Shown here in pieces: positions 50,918-59,993 of a stretch of DNA of 64,000 bases (within the stretch, counting starts at the first letter, position 1; each line of letters begins with the position of its first letter). The translations under genes were made by a program, and so were the position numbers. A model generated the notes under the pieces. That model did not search any database and was not told the DNA's origin. It saw only the letters and a list, made by a program, of their open reading frames with translations. The DNA comes from Segatella buccae ATCC 33574 (GTDB taxonomy: Bacteria > Bacteroidota > Bacteroidia > Bacteroidales > Bacteroidaceae), in NCBI RefSeq assembly GCF_000184945.1, contig NZ_GL586311.1, positions 441,892-505,891 of the forward strand, read 5' to 3'.

Positions 50918-51928
50918 ATGCGTGCCTCAACCCTTCTCGCCATGCTGTTATGGATGTGCCATGCCTCCGCACAGGAGTTCGGCACGCAGTGGGTGTGCCA
51001 TCCTGCCGCAGATGACACGTCGCAGATATGGTTTCGCAAGACCTTCGTAACCCTTCAAAGGCCTGCCCGCACCGCTGTCACTATAGCCAGCACAGGCCGC
51101 TTTCAGCTGTTTGTCAATGAGCGTAATGTGTCGGGGGATGTGCTGCTTCCCACTACCGAACGCATACCACAGACGCTCCACGAAAAAGCGGGCGGTGCAA
51201 GGGGAATCTCCAACAGGCCGCCACACAATGGCAACAAGCCGACTGACGACATCAACAGACCTACAGCAGGCCAACTGACCATAGATGTAACCCGCTATCT
51301 GAGGCCTGACTCCAACGTGATTGCTGTATGGTATGCTCCCGTTGCAGGCTTCCATTCAGACAAACAACTGTCACTCACCTACTATGGAACCATGCCCCGG
51401 GGGGCAAGTTTCTGCCATCAGGCCGACGTGAGTTGGGATTGCAAGAAAGCCGGAGCCGCTTCCACGCCTGCCGGAGGGGAACAAATCTCCGCTGCAGACT
51501 ACGACAAGAGGTGGAAGGCTGCCACGCTCTCATTGCGCGGATGGGTGCGGCCCACTCCTTCATCCGACCACACGCGCCTTGCACTCACCGACCTGACAAC
51601 CGCTGCCTACACCTACCGCATCGTCAGCCTGCTCTCTCCCGTGCGCATCACTTCCACCGAACAAGGTCTGCAATACGATTTCGGACGCGCTTTCGACGGT
51701 TGGGTGCGCCTCACCATCCGCGATGCGCGAAAGGGTCAGTGCCTGCAAATGGGAGGCCTGACCTATATATGCAGCGGGGAAATGGACGAGCAAATGTGTC
51801 GCAAATTCACCATCGCCCGACAGAAAGAAGTCACTGTGACGGGCGACAAATACTTCAAACCTGAACAGATACAAGCCGTGGAAGGACTCGAGATAGCCCC
51901 ACAACGCGCCTTTGGATTCTCCTTTTAG
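50918..51928 (+). CDS. Exported GH78-like beta-sandwich protein lacking a catalytic domain
   Basis: The 336-residue protein has a signal peptide (about 1-18) and two beta-sandwich parts. The first resembles the N-terminal domain of GH78 rhamnosidases: IWFRKTFVT, then ASTGRFQLFVNERNVSGD and DVTRYLRPDSNVIAVWYAP. The second (about 235-330) resembles the lectin-like middle domain: LQYDFGRAFDGWVRLTIRDA and MGGLTYICSG. The (alpha/alpha)6 catalytic part that should follow is absent; the frame simply ends. It may be a sugar-binding partner of the GH95 enzyme just upstream (11-bp gap), or a trimmed rhamnosidase. No frameshift is seen near the end. Confidence 0.75.
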   Translation: MRASTLLAMLLWMCHASAQEFGTQWVCHPAADDTSQIWFRKTFVTLQRPARTAVTIASTGRFQLFVNERNVSGDVLLPTTERIPQTLHEKAGGARGISNRPPHNGNKPTDDINRPTAGQLTIDVTRYLRPDSNVIAVWYAPVAGFHSDKQLSLTYYGTMPRGASFCHQADVSWDCKKAGAASTPAGGEQISAADYDKRWKAATLSLRGWVRPTPSSDHTRLALTDLTTAAYTYRIVSLLSPVRITSTEQGLQYDFGRAFDGWVRLTIRDARKGQCLQMGGLTYICSGEMDEQMCRKFTIARQKEVTVTGDKYFKPEQIQAVEGLEIAPQRAFGFSF

Positions 51929-51972
51929 ACACTTTACACCCTGTAAAACTATCCTATTTCCCCCCACTTTAT

Positions 51973-52003
51973 TTTGTCAAAGAAGGAAATAATGCTATCT
52001 TTG
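51973..52003 (+). promoter_or_regulatory. Promoter of the AraC-type regulator gene
   Basis: TTTG (51973-51976), a 19-nt spacer and TATCTTTG (51996-52003) match the Bacteroidetes consensus exactly, 20 bp before the ATG. Confidence 0.85.
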
Positions 52004-52022
52004 CATCCAAACTCTCACACAC

Positions 52023-52901
52023 ATGGACAAGGGAACGGACATCATCAACATCACCAACACGAAGAAACTCTATAGGAAAGGCAGCTACATGGACAACGAC
52101 CTGCTGCTGTTTGACGAGGTGGCAGAATTGCCTTTGCCCACTGACCCGCGCAAAATGGACTGCATACTCATGGCTCTGTGTCTGCGTGGAAAGGTGCAAT
52201 ACACGATAGACACCGTGGAACACACTGTGAATGCGGGCGACATGATCATCATCAGCGAAGGGCAAGTGATAGCCGACTACCTCATGAGTCGCGACTGCAG
52301 CGGCATAGCCGTGATGATCAGCGGCGATTTCTTCCGTGGAGTGATAGCCGGTGTGCATGAGATGTCGTCGTTGTTCATTTTTTCCAGAAGCCATCCCGTG
52401 TGCAGCCTGCACAACGATGAAGCCAAAAACATCATCAGCTACTATCATCTGCTCAAAGAGAAAGTAAATGACAAGCATCATCACTTCCGCCGCGACATGG
52501 TGCGTATGCTCATGGGGATGGTGGTCTACGACCTATCCAACGTGATCTACCGCATACAGAACACCCCCGAACGCAAACTGACCCGGGCAGAGAGTATCTT
52601 CTCGAAATTTATCCAACTGCTGGAAGCCAACTTCAAAAGTGAGCGCAGGGTGAGCTGGTATGGGCGGCAACTGTGCATCACACCGAAGTATCTCTCGGAG
52701 ACGGTGAAAGGGGTCAGCCACCGCACACCAAACGAATGGATAGACTACTACATCACGCTGGAACTGCGGGTGCAACTGAAAAACACGACCAAAAGCATTA
52801 AGGAAATAGCGCAGGAACTGCAATTCGCCAACCAGAGTTTCCTTGGCAAATACTTCAAGGAACATGTAGGCATGAGCCCCTCTGCCTATCGCCGGTCATA
52901 A
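52023..52901 (+). CDS. AraC-family transcriptional regulator
   Basis: A 292-residue regulator with an N-terminal cupin-like ligand domain (about 35-120, with LCLRGKVQYTIDTVEHTVN and GDMIIISEGQVIAD). The C-terminal AraC/XylS domain (about 185-290) has two helix-turn-helix motifs: VSWYGRQLCITPKYLSETVK and SIKEIAQELQFANQSFLGKYF, the second followed by GMSPSAYRR. It stands directly behind the GH95 pair but has its own promoter. It may sense a breakdown product and act on the upstream enzymes; no operator could be identified. Confidence 0.93.
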   Translation: MDKGTDIINITNTKKLYRKGSYMDNDLLLFDEVAELPLPTDPRKMDCILMALCLRGKVQYTIDTVEHTVNAGDMIIISEGQVIADYLMSRDCSGIAVMISGDFFRGVIAGVHEMSSLFIFSRSHPVCSLHNDEAKNIISYYHLLKEKVNDKHHHFRRDMVRMLMGMVVYDLSNVIYRIQNTPERKLTRAESIFSKFIQLLEANFKSERRVSWYGRQLCITPKYLSETVKGVSHRTPNEWIDYYITLELRVQLKNTTKSIKEIAQELQFANQSFLGKYFKEHVGMSPSAYRRS

Positions 52902-52922
52902 GTCCGACCGGCCGGACACAGG

Positions 52923-53516
52923 TTATCGCCCCAACTCACGGGCGAAAGCCTCCAATTCGGCATACCACTCTTCGCCAAAGCGGCGAACAAGCGGACCTTT
53001 CAAAAACTTATAAATGGGCAAGTCGAGTTGCTTGCCCTTGGCCACGGCTGCCTTGCAAATATCCCACCGGTTGTAGTTGAGTCCGATAAAGCCGCCCGAC
53101 AATCGCTTCTCACGGATGGGATAGAGCGCACAGGAGATAGGTTTCACAAACTTTGTACACCCCCGACGATAGGCCCTTTCGAGCGCACAAAGACACGTAC
53201 CGCCTTCATAACAGGTGAAAACACAATCCTTGCCGCCGACAATGCTCGTCACGAGGTCGCCGTCACGGTCGGTGTAAGCCACCCCCTGCCTGTCAACCAC
53301 CGACTGGGCCGAGGCACTCATGTCGCCCCACACTTCATCGAGGGCGTCTTCCATACCTCCTATTTCATCAAGGGTGACAGGCGCTCCGGCATCGCCTTCC
53401 ACACAGCACTGTCCCTTGCAAGCCTCCAAATCACAACAAAATCTCTCCGTCACGATGTCGGGAGAGACCAGCACATTGCCCACTTGCAGAATGGGCATCA
53501 TCGGTTTGTCTGTCAT
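52923..53516 (-). CDS. DUF3109 family protein (cysteine-rich, probable metal cluster)
   Basis: A 197-residue cytoplasmic protein of the DUF3109 group, related to YkgJ-type cysteine-rich proteins. Visible cysteines are in FCCDLEACKGQCC (about 27-39), CVFTCYEGGTCLCALE (about 97-112) and GCTKFVKPISCALYP, a pattern that suits binding of zinc or an iron-sulfur centre. The function is not known. It is the last gene of a minus-strand set beginning with gpmI, with a 12-bp gap to the small membrane protein. Confidence 0.88.
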   Translation of the reverse strand: MTDKPMMPILQVGNVLVSPDIVTERFCCDLEACKGQCCVEGDAGAPVTLDEIGGMEDALDEVWGDMSASAQSVVDRQGVAYTDRDGDLVTSIVGGKDCVFTCYEGGTCLCALERAYRRGCTKFVKPISCALYPIREKRLSGGFIGLNYNRWDICKAAVAKGKQLDLPIYKFLKGPLVRRFGEEWYAELEAFARELGR

Positions 53517-53528
53517 TGATGCATCGTT

Positions 53529-53747
53529 TTACTTCTTCTTGTTAAACTTCTTGCCAAACCGCGTCACCACAAAGTCGACCACCGCCAGCGTAAGAAACAC
53601 CCGGAAAGCCTCTTCATAGTCATACCAACCAAGCCACACGGGCACCGACGAGAGCACCGCATAGATGGTATAGGTGATGAGGTAAGACAAGAGCGTCTGC
53701 CTAATCAACTTTTCTTTTTCTTCCATTGTCTCTTCCTTCCCGTTCAC
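53529..53747 (-). CDS. Small two-helix membrane protein
   Basis: A 72-residue product with two hydrophobic segments (about 20-40, LSYLITYTIYAVLSSVPVWLG, and about 47-62, RVFLTLAVVDFVVTRF) and a strongly basic tail GKKFNKKK. It begins on the base after the ung stop. A start at Met8 (53726) is equally possible and leaves room for a ribosome site. Function unknown; position between ung and DUF3109 with tight spacing supports a real gene. Confidence 0.7.
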   Translation of the reverse strand: MNGKEETMEEKEKLIRQTLLSYLITYTIYAVLSSVPVWLGWYDYEEAFRVFLTLAVVDFVVTRFGKKFNKKK

Positions 53748-54413
53748 CTACCAATCTATAGGTTCTATATCCTGCTCTGCCAAATAGGCATTGCAGCGCG
53801 AAAACTGGTGCTGGCCGAACCATCCGCCACGGTTGGCCGACAGCGGAGAGGGATGCACCGACTCGAGGATGCAATGGCGGGACTGGTCGATGAGATATTT
53901 TTTTGAACGCGCAAAACCTCCCCACAGCATGAACACCAAGTGCTCGCGACCCTCGCTGAGTGCCTTGATGGCGGCATCGGTAAATGTAGCCCAGCCCAGC
54001 CTCTGGTGGCTGTTGGCCTCATGGGCACGCACGGTGAGAGTGGCGTTGAGCAGCAGCACACCCTGCTCCGCCCAACGGGTGAGGTCGCCCGAGTGCGGCA
54101 TCGGCTTGCCCAAGTCCTGCTCTATTTCCTTATAGATATTGATGAGGGAGGGGGGCATGGCGATGCTTTCCGGCACAGAGAAGCTAAGTCCCATGGCCTG
54201 CCCCGGCTCGTGATAGGGGTCTTGACCGATGATGACCACTTTCACCTTGTCGAACGGACAAAGGTTGAAGGCATTGAAAATCAGCCGGCCCGGCGGATAG
54301 CACGCATAGCGGCCATACTCCTCGCGCACCAGATGGGTGAGACGGGCGAAATAGTCTTTCTCAAACTCCGCCCCAAGCTGCCGTTGCCATGAAGGTTCTA
54401 TCTGTACATTCAT
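53748..54413 (-). CDS. ung: Uracil-DNA glycosylase
   Basis: Removes uracil from DNA at the start of base excision repair. The 221-residue family 1 enzyme has the water-activating loop GQDPYH (63-68, Asp65), the NAFNLCPFDKVKVVIIG strand, LLLNATLTVR (uracil-binding Asn) and the DNA-intercalating HPSPLSANRG (about 188). Length equals E. coli Ung. It is preceded by gpmI (92-bp gap) and abuts the small membrane protein gene. Confidence 0.96.
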   Translation of the reverse strand: MNVQIEPSWQRQLGAEFEKDYFARLTHLVREEYGRYACYPPGRLIFNAFNLCPFDKVKVVIIGQDPYHEPGQAMGLSFSVPESIAMPPSLINIYKEIEQDLGKPMPHSGDLTRWAEQGVLLLNATLTVRAHEANSHQRLGWATFTDAAIKALSEGREHLVFMLWGGFARSKKYLIDQSRHCILESVHPSPLSANRGGWFGQHQFSRCNAYLAEQDIEPIDW

Positions 54414-54505
54414 ACTCTAAAAAATCTGCCCAAGTCTTTACCATGGGCGCAATCGGTTTCCCGCGTTGCGTTCCGGTCAAGGCTTGGGCAACTCCATTTC
54501 ATTGT

Positions 54506-56029
54506 TTACTTGTCTTCTATCAGGCACTCACCCGTCATGTCGGCAGGCTGTTCGAGGCCCATGATGTGGAGAATGGAAGGAGCCACATCGGCCAACCGTC
54601 CGTCTTTCACCTTGGCCGAGTTGTTATCGGTCACATAAATGAACGGCACCGGATTGAGTGAGTGGGCCGTGTTTGGCGTACCGTCTTCATTGATGGCATT
54701 GTCGGCATTGCCGTGGTCGGCAATGATGATAGCCTCGTAGCCGGTCTCTCTGGCGGCATCGATCACTTCATGCACACATTGGTCGACCGCCCAAACGGCC
54801 TTGGCGATGGCATTGTAGATGCCCGTGTGGCCCACCATGTCACCGTTGGCGAAGTTCACCACGATGAAGTCGTACTTGTCTTCGCGGATAGCTGCCACGA
54901 GCTTGTCCTTCACCTCGTAGGCACTCATCTCCGGTTTGAGGTCGTAGGTGGCCACCTTGGGTGACGGCACCAAGATGCGGTCTTCCCCCTCGTAGGGTTC
55001 CTCGCGTCCGCCGTTGAAGAAGAATGTCACGTGTGCATACTTCTCCGTCTCGGCTGTGTGGAGCTGTTTCTTGCCCAGCCGCGACAGATATTCGCCGAGC
55101 GTGTCCATCACATTCTCTTTCGGGAAAAGCACATGCACACCCTTGAAACCGGCATCGTAGGGAGTCATCGTGTAGTATTGCAGGTCCTTGATGGTTGTCA
55201 TCCCCTCCTCGGGCATGTCCTGCTGCGTGAGCACCTGTGTGAGCTCCTTGGCACGGTCGTTGCGGAAATTGATGAAAATCACCACATCCCCCTCCTCTAT
55301 CCTGCCGTCCACGCCGGCATTGTTGATGGCTTTCACAAACTCGTCGGTCACATCCTCGTCGTAGCTTTCCTGCATAGCCTTCACCATGTCGGTAGCCTGC
55401 TTGCCCTCGTTCTTCACGAGCAGGTCGTAGGCCTCTTTCACCCGATTCCACCGCTTGTCACGGTCCATGGCATAGAAGCGGCCGATGATGTGGGCAATGT
55501 GGGCATCGTTTTGCTCACAGCACTGCTGCACTTGTTCGATGAAACCCTTGCCACTCTTCGGGTCGGTGTCGCGACCGTCCATGAAACAATGCACGAACAC
55601 TTGGTCTTTGAGGCCGTATTCCTTGCCTATCTCGATGAGTTTGAAGAGATGGTCGAGCGAAGAATGCACGCCACCCGTCGAGGTGAGTCCCATCAGGTGG
55701 AGTTTCTTGCCTTTCTCCTTGGTATAGCTGTAGGCTGCCACCACCTCTTTGTTCTGCAGAATGGAACCGTCTTTGCAGGCGCGGTTGATCTTCACGAGAT
55801 CCTGATACACCACTCTGCCGGCACCGATATTGAGGTGGCCCACCTCAGAGTTGCCCATCTGGCCGTCTGGCAGGCCGACATCTTCGCCCGAAGCGCGCAA
55901 CTGCGAATGAGCTGAAACTGCTGTCAAATAATCCAGAAAAGGTGTCGGCGTGCGGTATATCACGTCACCCTTGCCATGCTTGCCGATTCCCCATCCGTCG
56001 AGAATCATCAAAAGAGCTTTTTTTGCCAT
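54506..56029 (-). CDS. gpmI: Phosphoglycerate mutase, cofactor-independent (GpmI)
   Basis: Interconverts 3- and 2-phosphoglycerate in glycolysis without bisphosphoglycerate, using manganese. The 507-residue alkaline phosphatase-fold protein has [10 protein letters not shown] (metal-binding Asp11), the phospho-serine in [17 protein letters not shown] (Ser61), [39 protein letters not shown] and the C-terminal metal site [10 protein letters not shown] with [13 protein letters not shown]. It is the first gene of a minus-strand set with an exact consensus promoter. Confidence 0.97.
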   Translation of the reverse strand: MAKKALLMILDGWGIGKHGKGDVIYRTPTPFLDYLTAVSAHSQLRASGEDVGLPDGQMGNSEVGHLNIGAGRVVYQDLVKINRACKDGSILQNKEVVAAYSYTKEKGKKLHLMGLTSTGGVHSSLDHLFKLIEIGKEYGLKDQVFVHCFMDGRDTDPKSGKGFIEQVQQCCEQNDAHIAHIIGRFYAMDRDKRWNRVKEAYDLLVKNEGKQATDMVKAMQESYDEDVTDEFVKAINNAGVDGRIEEGDVVIFINFRNDRAKELTQVLTQQDMPEEGMTTIKDLQYYTMTPYDAGFKGVHVLFPKENVMDTLGEYLSRLGKKQLHTAETEKYAHVTFFFNGGREEPYEGEDRILVPSPKVATYDLKPEMSAYEVKDKLVAAIREDKYDFIVVNFANGDMVGHTGIYNAIAKAVWAVDQCVHEVIDAARETGYEAIIIADHGNADNAINEDGTPNTAHSLNPVPFIYVTDNNSAKVKDGRLADVAPSILHIMGLEQPADMTGECLIEDK

Positions 56030-56065
56030 AATTAGATAAATACCTTAAAAATCAAAATTCGCATA

Positions 56066-56096
56066 CAAAGTTACGCTAAATCGTGCGAAAAACAAA
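56066..56096 (-). promoter_or_regulatory. Promoter of gpmI
   Basis: On the minus strand TTTG (56096-56093), a 19-nt spacer and TAACTTTG (56073-56066) match the consensus exactly, about 37 bp before the ATG. Confidence 0.85.
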
Positions 56097-56099
56097 GGA

Positions 56100-56270
56100 A
56101 TAACGCTCTTTTTTGCGTTGCGAGTCAAAGCGAATACTGCGGAGACGATAACGCGTGTCATTCGGAGACAAAGCCATTTGCCGGCGAATTGTGCGAATAA
56201 AGCGAATACGGACTGTGAGGATGAATTCGTATAATCTGCACAATTCACCGGCAAAAGGCATATAGCACAA
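56100..56270 (-). repeat. Diverged, inverted partial copy of the subfamily B repeat
   Basis: Read on the minus strand, CGCTTTATTCGCACAATTCGCC (56168-56189 region) resembles the CGCTTAATTCGCAAAATTCGCC stretch at 30972-30993, with further GAAT/GCGAA words on both sides. Only the first part of the repeat is matched. A second, weaker similarity to the GGGCC-hairpin part lies at about 56480-56550. Confidence 0.5.
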
Positions 56271-56386
56271 AACTTACCAAGATTGCGAAAAAGCCTAAGC
56301 CCCCTAAGTTAGGGGGTTGGGGGTCTGAACAAGGGGAACAATACCATAATATAGCGCGAAACTTACTAAGATTGAGAAAAAGCCTT
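56262..56386 (+). repeat. Local 36-bp direct duplication around a CCCCCTAA palindrome
   Basis: Positions 56262-56297 and 56351-56386 are near-identical (ACTTACYAAGATTGNGAAAAAGCCT in part). Between them lies CCCCCTAAGTTAGGGGG (56300-56316), an 8-bp inverted repeat, followed by GTTGGGGGTCTGAAC. No gene is present. Confidence 0.7.
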
Positions 56387-57130
56387 ACACACGATTTTTC
56401 CACGCCCATTCGGCCGCCTGTTTTTATCCGCCTTGTTTTCCTCATCCGGCCCATCAAAATTCTCATCCGGCCCAAACGATCATCCAAAAGGGCCACACTT
56501 GGAAGCTCGTTTGGGCCGAACGACAATCCAAAAGAGGCCGTTTCATCGGCTCATTCAGCCCGGAAGGTACGCCATTTCCGGGTTTTGGGGGCAGTGATGG
56601 GCTGGAGAAATGAAAAAAGGAAACACACGCGTGCTTCCTTTGCCTGTGCAAAGATACAACAAAACGGGGCGAAATGCAAATCGAGAAAGAAAAATAAGGA
56701 CAAAAGGAAGGGAATGGAGCGTATGCCCTACGGTAGGGGCCAAGTCTCTCCCATCCCGTCTCCCAAATACAAAGCGGCACACTCGAGGGCACAAAAAACG
56801 CGACCCTGCCCGGAAGTCCCATGCCACTGGCCTCTCCGCAGGGTCGCGAGTTGCAGATTTGAGTATTGGTAATACGTCGATGCAAAGATACGCTACCGGC
56901 GGAAAAGGTGCAATACCCCCTCCGCCATTGACATACGGAAGATGGCTCAACCAACAGACATACAAGTATTTACAATTCATCAACGGCATCCCTTTGACAC
57001 AAGTGCTCTTGTCGGCAGAACGCTCTCTCCCACCCCACGGAGAAATGCGCACCCGCGCAGGACACCCTCCAAGCACACATTATCTCTCTAAAAAAACTTA
57101 ACAGAGCGAGCACCTTTCATGCTTTTTCAT
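56387..57130. other. Long intergenic stretch before the DUF5687 gene
   Basis: Several open frames cross this region on both strands, but none has a ribosome site, a recognisable domain or neighbour-like codon use. The sequence contains GGCC/GGGCC words similar to the dispersed repeats (56400-56560) and GC-rich inverted pieces at 56790-56850. I see no gene. Confidence 0.5.
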
Positions 57131-57138
57131 TATCTTTG
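57131..57138 (+). promoter_or_regulatory. -7 box of the DUF5687/ABC pair
   Basis: TATCTTTG fits TAnnTTTG and lies 62 bp before the ATG at 57200. The -33 box is not clear. Confidence 0.55.
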
Positions 57139-57199
57139 CCGACACAGAGATAAAAAACCGTAACCTCAGAACTCTGAAAACCGATTATCCGAAACAGTT

Positions 57200-58579
57200 A
57201 TGATGAAGATACTCTTGCGGCTCTGGTGGCTGCAACAACGCCGAAGTTTTTCGTGGAAAAACGTATTCGTGGCCTGCTACTTCGTGTTCCTCTATGCCGT
57301 GATACTCACAATAACCTACATGCAGTCAGGCGATGCGCTGTCGAAGATGCAGGGAGCGAGCGATGTGGGCAGCATGGGGCTGATGCTGTGTGTGGGCATG
57401 ATGCTGCCCGACATCATCCAAAAACTGCTCATGAAGCACGATGTCACCGTTCCGGATGACTATCTCAAGTCGCGCCCCATGCCCGGGAAGGTGTGGAACC
57501 GCTTCCTGCTGCTCACCAACCTTGGGAGCTTTTGGAATCTCGTGGTGCCGGTCATGCTCATCCCCATCGTGTTTTTCCTCATGCCCACGGGGCCCGGTGT
57601 GGCAACGCTGGCACTGCTCCTTCTCACTTCGCTGGTCAACGGGCTGTTCATCACCTGCCTGCGCAAGGCCGACGAGTGGATGTTCCGATGGCCGCTGGTG
57701 CTGGGCTGGTGGGGCTATTTCATGTTTGTGGGGGCCTACATCATGCTCTTTGCAGGACTCAACGTGTGGATCCACACACTCGGCTATGTGGTCATAGCTT
57801 TGGGCACACTGGCCGGACTGATGGCCTACCTTTTCCGGCTGAAACGCTATGACGAACGTAGGGGCAACGCCGGACACGTGCGGAGTCTCGGGCACGGTTC
57901 GCTTTTCAGCACCGAATATATCAGCCTGCTGCGGGCCAAACGCCTGCGGCAGATGTTTATAACCATCGTGGCGGTATTCCTGTTTCAGTGCTACATGTTT
58001 TTCATGGATGGCGAATTGCAACACGAAGTCGCCAGTTTGGTCTTTCTGGAATTTGCCGTGTGCGGCCCCTCTTTGGTGCTGGGACAGTGGACATTCGGCG
58101 TGGAGGGCAACTATTTCCACGGTCTGTGGAGCAAACCCGTGAGCATAGAGCGCATGTTGCGCAACAAGTTCTACTTCTTCGCCATGCTCAATGCCGGCAT
58201 GGCGATGCTCTTCCTGCCACTCGTGTTCCTGTATTCCCTGTCGCCGCTCACGCTTTTCGCCACATTTGCCTTCGCCGCCGGCGTGCTCAATCTCATGATG
58301 CTGCCCACGTGCCTCTTCTCCTCGCGGCTCAATCTCTTTTCCTCGGCGTTCTTCAACTATCAGGGGGCCAACTTCCGCATCAATGTCTACGGCATCGCCT
58401 TCTTAGTGCCCATCGGACTGTCAGCCGTGTGTTTCGCACTGCTCAGCGAGTGGCAGGCCGATCTTGTCCTTCTCGGCGCGAGCCTCTTGGGCTTTGCCCT
58501 CCACCGGCCGGTCATCGCCAAACTGGCTTCCATGTTCATAGCCAAGCGATATGAACGGATGGAGACTTTTATGGAATGA
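57200..58579 (+). CDS. DUF5687 family ABC transporter permease
   Basis: A 459-residue integral membrane protein of the DUF5687 group found in Bacteroidetes. About ten to twelve hydrophobic helices are visible, for example FVACYFVFLYAVILTITYM (about 22-40), LVVPVMLIPIVFFLM (about 115-130) and FLVPIGLSAVCFALL near the end. A soluble loop at about 210-250 carries the basic RLKRYDERRG stretch. It is followed by an ABC ATPase after 52 bp, so it should be the membrane half of an exporter. The substrate is not known. Either Met1 or Met2 can be the start. Confidence 0.88.
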   Translation: MMKILLRLWWLQQRRSFSWKNVFVACYFVFLYAVILTITYMQSGDALSKMQGASDVGSMGLMLCVGMMLPDIIQKLLMKHDVTVPDDYLKSRPMPGKVWNRFLLLTNLGSFWNLVVPVMLIPIVFFLMPTGPGVATLALLLLTSLVNGLFITCLRKADEWMFRWPLVLGWWGYFMFVGAYIMLFAGLNVWIHTLGYVVIALGTLAGLMAYLFRLKRYDERRGNAGHVRSLGHGSLFSTEYISLLRAKRLRQMFITIVAVFLFQCYMFFMDGELQHEVASLVFLEFAVCGPSLVLGQWTFGVEGNYFHGLWSKPVSIERMLRNKFYFFAMLNAGMAMLFLPLVFLYSLSPLTLFATFAFAAGVLNLMMLPTCLFSSRLNLFSSAFFNYQGANFRINVYGIAFLVPIGLSAVCFALLSEWQADLVLLGASLLGFALHRPVIAKLASMFIAKRYERMETFME

Positions 58580-58631
58580 CGCTTCCGCACACAACCAACT
58601 ATAAAATACACGCAAACCAACAGCCATAACA

Positions 58632-59363
58632 ATGGAAATAAAAATAGAAAACTTGAAAAAGGTGTACGGTGGCATCACCGTGCTCGACATACCCGAACTC
58701 ACACTGCACTCGGGCGAACTGATAGGCCTCGTGGGCAACAACGGGGCGGGAAAGACCACGCTGATGCGTCTCATCGTCGACCTCATTAAGGCCGACGAGG
58801 GGCGGGTGACGAGCAACGGCCAGCCGGTCAGCGAGACCGAGGAGTGGAAAAACTACACAGGGTCGTTCATTGACGGACGTTTCCTCATCGACTATCTCAC
58901 ACCCGAGGAGTATTTCTCGTTCATCGCCGATGTCTACCACATTTCCAAGGAGACGCTCGAACAGCGGCTGCAAACTTTCGAAGGGCTCATGCACGGCGAG
59001 ATACTCGGCACGCGAAAATACCTGCGCGACTTCTCCGAGGGCAACCGCCAGAAGGTGGGTATCATCGGGGCCATGCTCATCCGGCCTCAAGTGCTCATCC
59101 TTGACGAGCCGTTCAACTATCTCGACCCGTCGTCGCAAATCACCATCGCCCGCCTCATCGAACACACCTGCAAGGACTTCGGCACTACCGTCATCCTCTC
59201 CAGCCACAACCTCAGCTTCGTAGCCGACATCTCCACACGCATCCTGCTGCTCGAAAAAGGGCTCATCGTGAAAGACCTGCCCAACGCAGACGGTGCAGCC
59301 AAGGCCGAACTCAACGAGTATTTCGGCATGGAAAACGAGGAGAAGCCGGCCGACACGGCCTGA
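58632..59363 (+). CDS. ABC transporter ATP-binding protein (partner of the DUF5687 permease)
   Basis: A 243-residue ATPase of the BcrA/CcmA-like exporter type. Motifs are Walker A GNNGAGKTTLM (about 37-47), a degenerate signature FSEGNRQKVG in place of LSGGQ (about 138), Walker B VLILDEPFNYLD (about 155) and the switch His in LSSHNLSF. The Phe-Ser-Glu-Gly signature is common in exporter ATPases of this kind. It follows the permease on the same strand, and an intergenic repeat lies behind it. Confidence 0.92.
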   Translation: MEIKIENLKKVYGGITVLDIPELTLHSGELIGLVGNNGAGKTTLMRLIVDLIKADEGRVTSNGQPVSETEEWKNYTGSFIDGRFLIDYLTPEEYFSFIADVYHISKETLEQRLQTFEGLMHGEILGTRKYLRDFSEGNRQKVGIIGAMLIRPQVLILDEPFNYLDPSSQITIARLIEHTCKDFGTTVILSSHNLSFVADISTRILLLEKGLIVKDLPNADGAAKAELNEYFGMENEEKPADTA

Positions 59364-59470
59364 TATAGGCTCAGTCGATGTTGAGTGGGGGAGACTTCCC
59401 CAAGGGCGTAGGCGGCAGACAGGGAGATGGCGAATGTGTTGGGGGAATTCATGTTTCGCGGCAGAATGGT

Positions 59471-59858
59471 TGTCAAACTATTTATTCATTTTCAGCCTCT
59501 CTGCTTGCGATATTCGCAACGAACAGCCGCCCGGCCGCAAATAGGCGATTTTGGCGACACTTTTAAGACATTGACAATCAGCCAGTTGAATTTTATTGAC
59601 ACATGCTTTATCCCCAAAATGGGTCTGAAAGATCCCGAACGGACTTGCAAAAGGGCCACAGTTGAAGCGCAACTGTGCCCCTTTCGGCGTGCAAGTGTAG
59701 CCCTTTCGCAAACCCGAAGGACCCAAACGGGAAGTCGGAGCGACTTTTTCGGCCTTTCAAGACCGTTTTCCCTATCTGTTTGGAGATTTCTCGCGCGTGT
59801 GTTTTTGTTGAGATTATTCGTCGTTGTCCGGCATTTTGCAGAGACATCTTTCACCAAT
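59471..59858 (+). repeat. Dispersed intergenic repeat, subfamily A, copy 2
   Basis: Aligns over its whole length to 3571-3958 in the same orientation, more than 55 kb away, at about 70 per cent identity by eye. The hairpin at 59650-59684 is retained with a mismatch. Immediately after it the insertion-sequence debris begins at 59858. Confidence 0.8.
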
Positions 59859-59888
59859 ACGCCAGTCCGGGATAAGAAAGTTGTTTAA
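59858..59888 (+). mobile_element. Terminal fragment of an IS with a CCAG-YCGGGATAAG end
   Basis: CCAGTCCGGGATAAG and the following bases up to TTTAAAA match the ends of the palindromic element next to it (59996 and, inverted, 60242). This is a third copy of the same IS terminus. It is cut off after about 30 bp by the IS982-type end. Confidence 0.6.
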
Positions 59889-59892
59889 AAAG

Positions 59893-59990
59893 TTGGTAAT
59901 CTCGCTTGTTTTTGTAACTTTATAGTAATCAATTACAGACATTATAAGCAATGATTACCGAAAACAAAATTGCAGAGATTTTTTGTATTA
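59893..59990 (+). mobile_element. IS982-type element remnant: end plus first transposase codons
   Basis: The segment opens GTTGGTAATCTCGCTT, which recurs in inverted form at the right edge of the window (64000 downwards). After about 58 bp an ATG starts MITENKIAEIFCI, which matches the beginning of IS982-family transposases of Prevotella and Porphyromonas. The match stops at about 59990, where the palindromic element begins. Not functional. Confidence 0.7.
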
Positions 59991-59993
59991 TAC

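Noticed and set aside
56372..57101. Frames of 160-170 codons on both strands
   Set aside because: No domain, no ribosome site, basic low-complexity text and overlap with repeat-like sequence.
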